DNA from: Streptomyces netropsis | GTDB taxonomy: Bacteria; Actinomycetota; Actinomycetes; Streptomycetales; Streptomycetaceae | Length of the DNA: 48,005 bases | NCBI RefSeq assembly: GCF_014203545.1 | Contig: NZ_JACHJG010000024.1 | Coordinates: forward strand, 1-48,005 | Direction of reading: 5' to 3' | Shown here: positions 8,030 to 15,840 of the stretch, piece by piece | Position numbering within the stretch: the stretch's first letter is position 1 | How the letters are laid out: the number at the start of each line of letters is the position of its first letter | The notes under the pieces: generated by a model | What the model saw: the letters and a program-made list of their open reading frames with translations, nothing else | Database searches by the model: none | Told to the model about the DNA's origin: nothing | Program-made: the position numbers and the translations under genes

Positions 8030-8617
8030 ATGCGAAAAATCATCCTGATGATGTCGGTGTCCCTGGACGGGTACATCGAGGGACCGGACCGCCAGATCGA
8101 CTGGCATGTGGTCGACGACGAACTGCACTATCACTTCAACGAGCAGGTCGAGGAGCTGGGCGGCCTCCTCAGCGGGCGGGTCACCCATGAGCTCATGGCC
8201 GACTTCTGGCCGACCGCCGACGCGGACCCCTCCAGCACCGGCCCCATGGCCGAGTTCGCCCGTATCTGGCGGGACAAGCCCAAGATCGTGTTCTCCCGGA
8301 CCCTGGAACGGGCCGACTGGAACACCACCGTCATGCGGGACGTCTCCGTGGAGGAGATCACGGCCCTCAAGGCGCAGCCGGGCGGAGACCTCGGGCTGAG
8401 CGGCGCCGACCTCGCCGCGGACTTCATGCGGCAGGATCTGGTCGACGAGTACCGCGTCTACGTCCATCCGGTCCTCATCGGACGGGGCAAGCCGCTGTTC
8501 GCCGCTTCGGACGGCAGGACCGGTCTCCGGCTCATCGGGACCCACGCCTTCGGCAACGGGGTCGTCCTCCTGCACTACCAGCGCGCCGAGGCACCGCCGG
8601 ACGGCGCGACGGTCTGA
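8030..8617 (+). CDS. DHFR/RibD-like family protein
   Basis: A 195-residue protein of the dihydrofolate-reductase-like / RibD C-terminal family. It opens with RKIILMMSVSLDGYIEGPD, the usual first strand with the SLDGY(I) motif. It continues with GLLSGRVTHELMADFWP, KIVFSRTLERADW and the nucleotide-binding LGLSGADLAADFMRQDLVDE, and ends with VHPVLIGRGKPLF. These proteins bind NADPH, but most actinobacterial members have no assigned substrate. The start ATG at 8030 follows GGCGAGGA. It may be co-transcribed with the PNPOx-like gene 86 bp downstream. Confidence 0.8.
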   Translation: MRKIILMMSVSLDGYIEGPDRQIDWHVVDDELHYHFNEQVEELGGLLSGRVTHELMADFWPTADADPSSTGPMAEFARIWRDKPKIVFSRTLERADWNTTVMRDVSVEEITALKAQPGGDLGLSGADLAADFMRQDLVDEYRVYVHPVLIGRGKPLFAASDGRTGLRLIGTHAFGNGVVLLHYQRAEAPPDGATV

Positions 8618-8703
8618 CCGTCCCACCCCGCCGCGAACGGCCGCCCGCCCGGATGCCGGAACCCCGCCGGGAGGGCACCATCGGTCCCCAGGAGGACAAC
8701 ACC

Positions 8704-9219
8704 GTGCCCGACAAGGAACCCCGCGCCGAGCTGGACGCACGCTACAGCGACGAGCGAGCGACGGCGATGCCGTGGACGGACGCCGTCACCCGGCTGGCCC
8801 AGGCCGAGGTGTACTGGCTGACGACCGTACGCCCCGACGGGCGGCCGCACGTCACCCCGCTCATCGGTGTCTGGGCGGACGGCGCGCTGCACTTCTGCAC
8901 CGGTGCGCAGGAGCGGAAGGCGAAGAATCTGCGGGGCAACCCGCATGTCGTCCTCACCACCGGCTCCAACGGGCTTCGCGAGGGCTACGACCTGGTCGTC
9001 GAGGGCGAGGCCGTGCGCGTGGGGGACGAGCCCCGGCTGCGGCGGCTCGCCGACGCGTGGGAGGCGAAGTACGGTGCGGAATGGCACTTCGACGTACGGG
9101 GCGGGGCGTTCGTCAATCCGGGCGCCGGTGAGGCCGTGGTCTTCGAAGTGACCCCTCGTACGGCCTTCGGCTTCGGCAAGGGCGAGCCGTACAGCCAGAC
9201 CCGCTGGCGCTTCGCCTGA
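8704..9219 (+). CDS. PNPOx-like flavin/F420-binding protein
   Basis: A 171-residue split-barrel protein of the pyridoxamine-5'-phosphate-oxidase-like group: VYWLTTVRPDGRPHVTPLIG, then GALHFCTGAQERKAKNLRGN and HVVLTTGSN. This is the classical order of the FMN/F420-binding barrel. Such proteins in actinobacteria often use F420H2 or FMN, and the reaction cannot be told here. The GTG at 8704 is chosen because AGGAGG lies nine bases upstream; an upstream ATG at 8653 lacks this. It converges on the last gene of the isonitrile cluster. Confidence 0.8.
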   Translation: MPDKEPRAELDARYSDERATAMPWTDAVTRLAQAEVYWLTTVRPDGRPHVTPLIGVWADGALHFCTGAQERKAKNLRGNPHVVLTTGSNGLREGYDLVVEGEAVRVGDEPRLRRLADAWEAKYGAEWHFDVRGGAFVNPGAGEAVVFEVTPRTAFGFGKGEPYSQTRWRFA

Positions 9220-9446
9220 GCCGCGGGCTCGCTGTCGCTCGTACTCCCGGTCGCGGACCGGCACGGCTGCGTCCGCCACCGGGACGCCACCGGGACTCAC
9301 CGGACAAGGAGTTGCCCGATGCGCACGGCCACCGCCTGTTCCGCGCGTTCCGGCAACTGGTGGCCGAGGTAGGGCGGTTGCGGATGGCCGTCCGCGCGCG
9401 GATCATCGTCGGCGCCGCCAGGAACGGGCAGCCACGCGACGGAGGC
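9220..9446. other. Convergent spacer, no supported gene
   Basis: This spacer separates the convergent PNPOx-like gene and the cluster methyltransferase. It holds a good ribosome binding site (AAGGAG at about 9305) before a 17-codon frame (9319-9372), but nothing I would call a gene. No clear bidirectional terminator is visible. Confidence 0.5.
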
Positions 9447-10256
9447 TCAACGCACGGCGACCAGGACATGGCTGTTGCCGAATTGCCAGACCGCCCCGGC
9501 ATGCTCGAATCCCGCCTCGCGCAGGAGCGTGATGTGGCGGGAGAGCGTCAGGTCCTCGCCCTGGCTGCTCGGAAGCGGGCGGGTGCGGCGTTCGGCGAGG
9601 AGAGGAGCCAGCTCCGGATCGGCTTCTGTCGCCGTCCACCAGGATTGCCAGTCCTCGTGGGCGAGCACCGCCCTTCGCTCGGCCCAGCGGCGCCCGACGG
9701 CGGTGGCGATCCGGGAGATCTTCGCGGTGTCCTGGCAGAGGTGGTCGCCGTTGACGAGGATCCCGCCGGGCCGCAGCAGGGCGGCGAGCTGCCGGTAGAC
9801 CTGCCGCAGGGTGCGCTCGCCGAGGTAGTGCAGTGCCGTCGTCGAGACGGCCGCGTCCAGGGGGCGGTCCAGGCCGAGGGTTCTGAGCCAGCCCGGTGCC
9901 CCGATCACCGCTTCCACGTACCGGACCGCGGGGCCGTAGTGGGTGCGGCCGAGTTCGAGCAGCAGCGGGTCGGCGTCGACGGCCAGGACCTCCGCGTGCG
10001 GCAGTCGGCGCGACAGGCGGGCCGCCAGTGCTCCCGGGCCGCAGCCGAGGTCGATGACCAGGGGTCTCGCACGGCCGGCCGTGACATGGTCGACCACGTC
10101 GGCGATCACGGTGAATCGTTCCTCGCGGTCGACCGCATACCGCTGCTGCTGGCCTTCCCAACGCTTCACCCAGCGTGCCGCCGTCGCCGCGCTCACGCCC
10201 GGCCTGCTGCGCACCTCAGCCATCTCACCCGCCCGTGCATCCGGTGGTATTGACAA
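9447..10256 (-). CDS. SAM-dependent methyltransferase, cluster end
   Basis: Up to 269 residues and the last gene of the isonitrile cluster. It has SAM motif I LVIDLGCGPGALAARLSRR (about residues 66-84), AEVLAVDADPLLLELG, then a long DAAVSTTALHYLGERTL and LRPGGILVNGDHLCQD. The C-terminal HITLLREAGFEHAGAVWQFG is typical of class I small-molecule methyltransferases. The longest frame starts with a TTG that directly abuts the TGA of the desulfurase-like gene; an internal ATG at 10223 (residue 12) is an alternative. In the pathway it may O-, N- or S-methylate the product, for example a catechol oxygen or a thiol. The acceptor is inference. Confidence 0.8.
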   Translation of the reverse strand: MSIPPDARAGEMAEVRSRPGVSAATAARWVKRWEGQQQRYAVDREERFTVIADVVDHVTAGRARPLVIDLGCGPGALAARLSRRLPHAEVLAVDADPLLLELGRTHYGPAVRYVEAVIGAPGWLRTLGLDRPLDAAVSTTALHYLGERTLRQVYRQLAALLRPGGILVNGDHLCQDTAKISRIATAVGRRWAERRAVLAHEDWQSWWTATEADPELAPLLAERRTRPLPSSQGEDLTLSRHITLLREAGFEHAGAVWQFGNSHVLVAVR

Positions 10257-11447
10257 TCATTGTAGTTTAGCGAGGGCGGAGAGCAACGCGTCGATCTCTT
10301 CTGGGATGTTGTGGAGGTGCAGACTCACCCGCACGGAGCCGACTTCCCCTTCTGACCCGGCCTGACAGTGGCCGTCGGACCGCACCATGAAGCCGTGGCT
10401 GAAGAGGATGAACCCGAGGTCGTTGGAGTTGACCCCGCGGTGCCGGAAGGTGACGATGCTCCGGCGCCGCTGCACCGGGGACCCCGCGGGCAGGCTCAGC
10501 GGGCAGCCCAGGACCTCGTAGGCGGACAGGCGGCGCAGTCCGTCGGTGAGCCGGGACGCCAGGGCGACGGTCCATCGTTCGATGCGGTCCAGGCCCGCCG
10601 CGTCCAGCCAGTCGAGGGCCGCCGCCAGGCCGGCGATGCCGGCGGTGTTGGGTGTGCCGCTCCACCCGCCGGGCCGCAGCCGCGGCCCGCGCGTTCCACG
10701 GGACCAGATCGCTCCGGAGCCCGGCAGGGCGAGGGCCTTGTGTCCGGAGAAGACCAGGAAGTCCACGTCGAGATCGGCCACGGAGACCGGCAGATGACCG
10801 ATGCTCTGGGCGGCGTCCAGGCAGATCGGCACCTCGGGACCGACCACCCGGCGGATGCGGTGCACGTTCATGTCGCCGCCGTAGACGTGGTGCACATGGG
10901 TTGCGGCGACGAAGCGGGTGCGGGGGCCGACGAGTTCCGCCAGCGCCTGCGGGTCGTAGTCGCCCGAGCTCTCCTGGTACGGCAGCGCGCGGACGGCGAC
11001 GCGGGTCCCCTGGCGGGCCAGCAGTCGCTGCGCTTCCAGCCAGGGCGAGAGGTTCGCCTGATGGTCGGCGAAGGGCACCACGATCTCGTCGCCGTCGGTC
11101 AGGACGACGGGCAGCCAGTCGCGGGCCACGGTGCGCAGCCCTTCGGTGGCACCGCTGGTGAAGTGCACGGCCGAGCGGTCCGGGGCGGGGTCGCCCAAGA
11201 ACTCCTTGACCCGGTCACGGGTCCGCTCCACCAGCGCCGTCGTGGCATTGGCCCAGGGGTACGTACCGCGGCCGGAGTTGGCGTTGGACGTGGTGAGGTA
11301 CCTGTGCACGGCGTCCAGGACCGCCCGCGGCTTCTGCGCAGTGGCCGCGCTGTCCAGATAGGCCAGGTCCGGATGGTCCACGATGATCGGGAACTCGGCG
11401 CGCAGCGGACGCTGCCAGGCGCGCAGATCGTCCAGCGGTCGGCCCAT
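10257..11447 (-). CDS. SufS-like cysteine desulfurase / class V aminotransferase
   Basis: A 396-residue fold-type I PLP enzyme. The frame shows FTSGATEGL (phosphate-binding region), the DAAQSIGH motif with Asp211 for the PLP nitrogen, the Schiff-base lysine Lys237 in FSGHKALALPG, and Cys361 in MVRSDGHCQAGSEG. In SufS-type (group II) desulfurases a Cys at this C-terminal loop carries the persulfide, so keeping it favours a real sulfur-mobilising role over an isopenicillin-epimerase-like one. The start ATG follows the stop of the CysM-rhodanese gene by one base, so they are surely co-transcribed. It would supply persulfide sulfur to the rhodanese domain next door; this partnership is inferred. 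Confidence 0.85.
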   Translation of the reverse strand: MGRPLDDLRAWQRPLRAEFPIIVDHPDLAYLDSAATAQKPRAVLDAVHRYLTTSNANSGRGTYPWANATTALVERTRDRVKEFLGDPAPDRSAVHFTSGATEGLRTVARDWLPVVLTDGDEIVVPFADHQANLSPWLEAQRLLARQGTRVAVRALPYQESSGDYDPQALAELVGPRTRFVAATHVHHVYGGDMNVHRIRRVVGPEVPICLDAAQSIGHLPVSVADLDVDFLVFSGHKALALPGSGAIWSRGTRGPRLRPGGWSGTPNTAGIAGLAAALDWLDAAGLDRIERWTVALASRLTDGLRRLSAYEVLGCPLSLPAGSPVQRRRSIVTFRHRGVNSNDLGFILFSHGFMVRSDGHCQAGSEGEVGSVRVSLHLHNIPEEIDALLSALAKLQ

Positions 11448-11448
11448 G

Positions 11449-12768
11449 TCAGCCTCGCTCCAGTGGGGCGCCCGCGTCGCGCCAGGCGATGATGCCGCCG
11501 GCCAGGCTGCGGACGTCGGGATGGCCCATGCGGGTCAGCAGGGCGGCGTAGCGGGCGGACTTCTCACCGACCGGGCACGCCAGCAGCACGGCCTGTCGCT
11601 TGCTGAACGGCAGCCCGCCCCGTACGAGTTCGTCGAAGAGCTCGTCGACGATGTTCACCGATCCCTCGATGTGCAGCGCGGCGTAGGCGAAGGAGCCCCG
11701 CAGGTCGACGACCAGGGGGCGTTCCTCCGCGATCCACTTCCGCGCGTCGGCGGTGTCGATCACCGTGGCCGCCGCCACCTCGGCTTCGGTGAGCGCGGTC
11801 ACGGAGTTCTTCACCGGCGGCCTGCCCAGCAGTTCCGGACGGCGCCGGCGCACATAGCCGACGTAGCTCTCGACGCGGTCGCAGACGATGAAGACGGCCG
11901 TCCTCCGCTGCGTCGACTCCGCGTCGAACGGGCGCAGATGGCGCAGCGCCCCGAAGTACGCGGCTCCACCGGTGGGGCCGCCCAGGATGCCGCAGCGCCG
12001 TACCAGCGTCAGCATCCCGTCGATGGCCTCGTCGGCGCTCACGGCCTCGATCGCGTCGTAGGTGGCGGGGTCGAAGAGGCCGACCTCCTGCACTTCGTCG
12101 ATGGTGCGGATCCCCGGTATGAAGTCCGACTTCTGCGCGACCAGGCCGACGACCCGCACCCCGGGATCGTGCGCGCGGAGGACCCCGGCCACCCCGGTGG
12201 AGGAACCGGCGGTGCCGACGCAGGCGATGAAGAAGTCCGGTGCCCGCCCGTCCAGGTCCGCCACGATCTCCGGGCCGGTGCCCGCGGCATGGGACTCGGT
12301 GTTGCGCGCGTTGAAGTACTGGTCGGTGTGGAGGTTGGGACTGCCCGGCTGTGACAGCTCCTGGTGGAAGAGGGTGAGCGGGTCGTCGGTGTTGGTCGGG
12401 TCGAGGCACTCGGTCTGTCCGGGCAGTTCCTCGATCTCGGCGCCCAGCAGCAGGAGCAGGTCCTTGATCTCCGCTACCCGCATCCGGTTGGTGATGCTCT
12501 TGAACGGCAGCCCGTGCATGCCCGCGATGACCGCCAGCGCCTTGGCCGTGTTGCCGCTGGACAGCTCCACGACCGTCTCGCCGTCCCGGACCGCTCCGGG
12601 CAGCCCGGGCCGCACCATGTTCCAGGCCGCCCGGTCCTTGACCGACCCGAAGGGGTTGAGCATCTCCAGCTTCGCGTAGAGGTCGATGGTGCGCAGGCCG
12701 TGCACGGCGGGATCGATGCGTACCAACGGGGTGTCGCCGATGGCGTCGGTGATGCTGTCGTACCTCAT
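11449..12768 (-). CDS. Cysteine-synthase-like PLP enzyme fused to rhodanese
   Basis: A 439-residue two-domain protein. Residues 1-315 form a fold-type II PLP enzyme of the cysteine synthase / CBS group: Lys44 in NPFGSVKDRAAW is the cofactor lysine, SSGNTAKALAV (70-80) binds the substrate carboxylate, and GPTGGAAYFGALRHL (264-278) binds the phosphate. Residues about 335-439 form a rhodanese domain (VVDLRGSFAYAALHIEGS) with its nucleophile Cys398 in LLACPVGEKSARY. The ATG at 12768 overlaps the TGA of the decarboxylase gene (ATGA). A plausible role is beta-replacement on O-acetyl/O-phosphoserine with sulfur delivered as persulfide by the rhodanese domain. The NGR234 protein Y4xP is the comparison I recall for the first domain. 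Confidence 0.85.
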   Translation of the reverse strand: MRYDSITDAIGDTPLVRIDPAVHGLRTIDLYAKLEMLNPFGSVKDRAAWNMVRPGLPGAVRDGETVVELSSGNTAKALAVIAGMHGLPFKSITNRMRVAEIKDLLLLLGAEIEELPGQTECLDPTNTDDPLTLFHQELSQPGSPNLHTDQYFNARNTESHAAGTGPEIVADLDGRAPDFFIACVGTAGSSTGVAGVLRAHDPGVRVVGLVAQKSDFIPGIRTIDEVQEVGLFDPATYDAIEAVSADEAIDGMLTLVRRCGILGGPTGGAAYFGALRHLRPFDAESTQRRTAVFIVCDRVESYVGYVRRRRPELLGRPPVKNSVTALTEAEVAAATVIDTADARKWIAEERPLVVDLRGSFAYAALHIEGSVNIVDELFDELVRGGLPFSKRQAVLLACPVGEKSARYAALLTRMGHPDVRSLAGGIIAWRDAGAPLERG

Positions 12769-14240
12769 GCCTCGTGCCCTCCCGGATGTGTGATGGGCCA
12801 GTACTGCTCGTCGAGACACCAGCGCCAGGAGCCGCCTTCCCGGTGCACGGCGACCTTCCGCGCGGCGGGTCGGCGCTGCGCGTGGGTGGCGCTGAAGTCC
12901 ATGCAGTACCCGGCGGTGTTGGCGAAGCATAGGAGGTCGCCCGGCCGCGGCATACGGGGCAGGTACACCGTCCTCCGGGTGATCAGGTCGGCCTCCAGAC
13001 AGAGACTGCCGGCGAGGTGCACGCCCACCGGGCCGGGCCCCTCGCCGGCCGCGGCGGGGGCACCGTCGCGGGCGAGGAGCACCGGGTCCATGAGGACGCC
13101 GTGTTCCTCCAGGCTGACGTCGTCGGCCGTCATCGCGAGGCGGACCAGGGGATCACCACGGTCCGGACGCCGTACCTCCAGCACCTTCGCCAGCGACAGC
13201 CCGCACTGGTCCAGCAGCGCCCGGCCGGGCTCGGTGTGGAGGTCGTACAGGTTCTCCAGGAGGAGGGTGCCCAGCGGCCGGTTCAGGGCCGGGGCGGGCC
13301 GCGACAACAGCGCGTCGAGATAGTCGGCCCCGGCGACCGGGCGGTGGGCCGGGTACAGGCTCAGGGCGCCGCGGAGGGTGCCGCCTTCGGCTCGGAGGCC
13401 GTAGCCGTGCCCGCCCCGGGTCAGGGGCGGGCGCCTGCCCAGGACGGCGTGGGTGAGTTCGGTGGTGTACCGGTCCCATTGGGCTTCGTGGGCAAGGTAG
13501 TTGACGCCGAATCCGCCGCCGATGTCGATGGCGCGCGGCGTGAATCCTCGGCGCCGGAGCTCGTCCATGGCCCGGAGGCAGCCTTCGAGGGCCGTCGCCT
13601 TCTCGTCCAGGCTGGTGGTGTCGAGGTGGTAGGCGACGCCGCTCGGCCGGAGGAGGTCCCGGTGGCGTTCGACGGCGTCCAGCAACCGGGGCAGTGACCT
13701 CATGGAGGAGCCGAAACGGCTCTGCCGGGACAGCACCTTGACCCCGGACGTCTCGAACTCCGACAGCCGCAGCAACACCGGCACCGGTGGCAGCCCGTAG
13801 GTGCGCACGAGGGCGGCGAGGCTCTCCAGCTCCCCCGGCCCGTCGATGCTGACGGTGACCCGGCAGCGGGCGGCGAGCCATTGGAATTCCGGGTCCTTGG
13901 GCCCGGTCGCGACGATGCGATCCGCACCGAACCCGGCACCGAGGGCATGTTGCAGTTCGCCCAGCGACGCCACGTCGATGGCGGCGTTCGTCATCGCGAG
14001 CCGGCGCACCAGGGCGCTGGAACGATTCGCCTTGTGGGCGAAGAACACCTGGCCGGCTAGGCTGTGGCGGCGGTAGACGGAACGGAAGCGCTCGACGTTC
14101 ACCGCGATCCGCTCGGGTAGTACGACATTGAGCGGCGAACCCAGCGCGTCGACGAGGGCGTGGAGGAACGCCGCCGACTCCAGCAACGACGCCAACGGCT
14201 GTTCCAGCCGTGGCTCCAGATATAACGGGGCACCATCCAT
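12765..14240 (-). CDS. Y4yA-like fold-III PLP decarboxylase, TTA codon
   Basis: A 491-residue alanine-racemase-fold PLP enzyme related to diaminopimelate/ornithine decarboxylases and the Y4yA group. Lys70 in FFAHKANRSSALVRR is the cofactor lysine, DIGGGFGVNYLAHE is the phosphate-binding glycine loop, and GSLCLEADLITRRTVYLP near the C-terminus is the CxxxD-type active-site strand. The ATG at 14240 has GGGAGGG eight bases upstream and is preferred over the ATG at 14291. Leu6 is encoded by TTA (14225-14223), a rare codon in Streptomyces that makes translation depend on the bldA tRNA. It may decarboxylate a cysteine- or diamino-acid-type intermediate made by the neighbouring PLP enzymes; the substrate is unknown. 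Confidence 0.8.
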   Translation of the reverse strand: MDGAPLYLEPRLEQPLASLLESAAFLHALVDALGSPLNVVLPERIAVNVERFRSVYRRHSLAGQVFFAHKANRSSALVRRLAMTNAAIDVASLGELQHALGAGFGADRIVATGPKDPEFQWLAARCRVTVSIDGPGELESLAALVRTYGLPPVPVLLRLSEFETSGVKVLSRQSRFGSSMRSLPRLLDAVERHRDLLRPSGVAYHLDTTSLDEKATALEGCLRAMDELRRRGFTPRAIDIGGGFGVNYLAHEAQWDRYTTELTHAVLGRRPPLTRGGHGYGLRAEGGTLRGALSLYPAHRPVAGADYLDALLSRPAPALNRPLGTLLLENLYDLHTEPGRALLDQCGLSLAKVLEVRRPDRGDPLVRLAMTADDVSLEEHGVLMDPVLLARDGAPAAAGEGPGPVGVHLAGSLCLEADLITRRTVYLPRMPRPGDLLCFANTAGYCMDFSATHAQRRPAARKVAVHREGGSWRWCLDEQYWPITHPGGHEA

Positions 14241-14365
14241 GTCAGACGTCCCTCCCCTTGTGACCAAGGCGGGCGGGCCGCTGCAAGGCACCGCCCCGGC
14301 CGATCCTTATCCATCCATGGGCGGTCTACACCCGGTGGCCTGGGGCGGATCCGGACACGGCGGGC

Positions 14366-14896
14366 TCACGGCCGGTACCGGAAGGGCCCCTCCCGCCCCG
14401 CCGGACCACCGGCGGGGCGGGAGGGAAGAGGCCCGAGGCCACGGAATTCCCCTTGGTGGAACACCAGTGGCCGGCCGTCGGCCCGCCAGTCGAACTCCTC
14501 GACGCGGCCGAGGAAGAGCACGTGGTCTCCCCCGTCGTACGCGGCCCAGGGCGAGCAGGCGATCGTGGCGAGCGGGTCGGCGAGCCGGGGTGCCAGACCG
14601 CTCGCCGGCCGCACCCAGCGGGGCGGATCCGTGGCCTCGCGGCCCGCGAAGTGCAGGGCGAGATCGCCCTGCTCCTCGCTGAGCACGTTCACCGTGAAGG
14701 GTCTGCCCGCGAGATGGCGGCAGGCCTTGCTCCCCCGGTCGAGCGAGACCAGTACCAGCGCCGGGTCCAGGGACACCGCCGTGAAGGCGTTGACGGTGGC
14801 GCCGTGCGGAGCCCCCGCCGCGTCGCACGTGACGACCGTGACGCCGGTGGCGAATTGACCGAGGCACGTGCGCAGGAGCCGTTGATCGACAGCCAC
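14366..14896 (-). CDS. Flavin reductase (HpaC-like)
   Basis: A 176-residue NAD(P)H:flavin oxidoreductase of the HpaC/flavin-reductase-domain family: CLGQFATGVTVVTCDAAGAP, then GATVNAFTAVSLDPALVLVS, FTVNVLSEEQGDLALHFAGR and VLFLGRVEEFDWRADGRPLV. It would hand reduced FAD or FMN to the HpaB/PvcC-like monooxygenase (18705-20216) of the same operon. The GTG at 14896 has AAGGAGG nine bases upstream. It lies 22 bases behind the extradiol dioxygenase gene. After its stop comes a 125-bp spacer, the second largest inside the cluster. Confidence 0.85.
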   Translation of the reverse strand: MAVDQRLLRTCLGQFATGVTVVTCDAAGAPHGATVNAFTAVSLDPALVLVSLDRGSKACRHLAGRPFTVNVLSEEQGDLALHFAGREATDPPRWVRPASGLAPRLADPLATIACSPWAAYDGGDHVLFLGRVEEFDWRADGRPLVFHQGEFRGLGPLPSRPAGGPAGREGPFRYRP

Positions 14897-14918
14897 CGTC
14901 CTCGTCCTCCTTTCCGGC

Positions 14919-15812
14919 TCAGCGGCCGATCGGTTCGTTCTTCCATCCGGTGTCGGGGCGGCTGAACCAGATGTGGGCCTGCCCGGTCCCGATCCCGTTC
15001 TCGTAACGGCCGAAGCGGCTGCCCCGCGCCCCGCAGTCCTGGCCGCCGACCGCGCCGGCCAGCATCAGGTAGTGGCCGAAACGCGCCTCGGGGGCGAAGC
15101 GGAGGTACTCCGGCATGGACCCGATCACCTGGTCGTGACGGCCGGCCTCGAGCCAGGCGATGCGCTGTTCGTCGGCCGCGCGCGCCTCTGGCGTGACGAT
15201 GTTGCCCGGGTCCCCCGCCATGCGCTCCCGCAGTTCGGCCAGTGGCCAGAAACGGTGGGAGAGTCCTCCTGAGGCGAGCAGCAGCACCTTGCGGTCGAGA
15301 CCGGCGAGCGCCTCCGCGAGGACCCGGCCGACATCGAGGAAGTCCTCGGTGGTCGCCGTCTGGCAGACCGAGACGGAGACCCAGGGTGTGCCGGCTCGGC
15401 CGAGGTAGGTCCAGAGGTTGAGCGTCGCGTAGTGGATCGGCAGATGCGGGTCGTCGTTCGCCGTGATCCACCGCGAACGGCGCTCCGCCAGCGCGGCGAC
15501 ACCATGGGCCAGTTCCGGGTCCCCGGGGATGTCGTAGGGCAGCCGGCTGATCGCGCCGGGCATCTCGTCCGAGGTGAACAGGCCCGCGCGGCGCGGGTGG
15601 GCGGTGATCACCGTTTCGGTCGTCGTCGCCCAGTGGCTGTCGAACACCACGACGGTGTCGTGGTCGGTCGTGTCGATCACCTCGTGCCGGAGCCGGGTCA
15701 GGCCGGTCGCGAGGGTGAAGTCACGCCCTCCGTTCTCCCTGATCCTCACCTGCTCGGGGAACATGATGACGGGTGCGTGCGAGAGCAGGCCCGCACCGAC
15801 GATGTCGCCCAT
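14919..15812 (-). CDS. Class III (LigB-type) extradiol dioxygenase
   Basis: A 297-residue protein of the LigB/HpaD class III extradiol dioxygenase superfamily, related to 3,4-dihydroxyphenylacetate 2,3-dioxygenases. Likely Fe(II)-binding features are His12 in GAGLLSHAPVIMFPEQ and the His in VVFDSHWATTTETVITAHPR; LLLASGGLSHRFWPLAELRE carries the conserved catalytic-type His. It would cleave an aromatic catechol ring next to its hydroxyls. The ATG at 15812 has AAGGAGG upstream; the open frame extends further but is non-coding. It is placed between the monooxygenase genes and its own flavin reductase, so the obvious substrate is the catechol they make. Confidence 0.85.
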   Translation of the reverse strand: MGDIVGAGLLSHAPVIMFPEQVRIRENGGRDFTLATGLTRLRHEVIDTTDHDTVVVFDSHWATTTETVITAHPRRAGLFTSDEMPGAISRLPYDIPGDPELAHGVAALAERRSRWITANDDPHLPIHYATLNLWTYLGRAGTPWVSVSVCQTATTEDFLDVGRVLAEALAGLDRKVLLLASGGLSHRFWPLAELRERMAGDPGNIVTPEARAADEQRIAWLEAGRHDQVIGSMPEYLRFAPEARFGHYLMLAGAVGGQDCGARGSRFGRYENGIGTGQAHIWFSRPDTGWKNEPIGR

Positions 15813-15840
15813 GGGCGACCTCCTTCGCTGTCGAGGGGGG

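Noticed and set aside
9319..9372. 17-codon frame with AAGGAG upstream, ending in a Trp-Trp pair (MRTATACSARSGNWWPR), like a trp attenuator leader
   Set aside because: No tryptophan genes or attenuator hairpins follow; the next genes are on the opposite strand.
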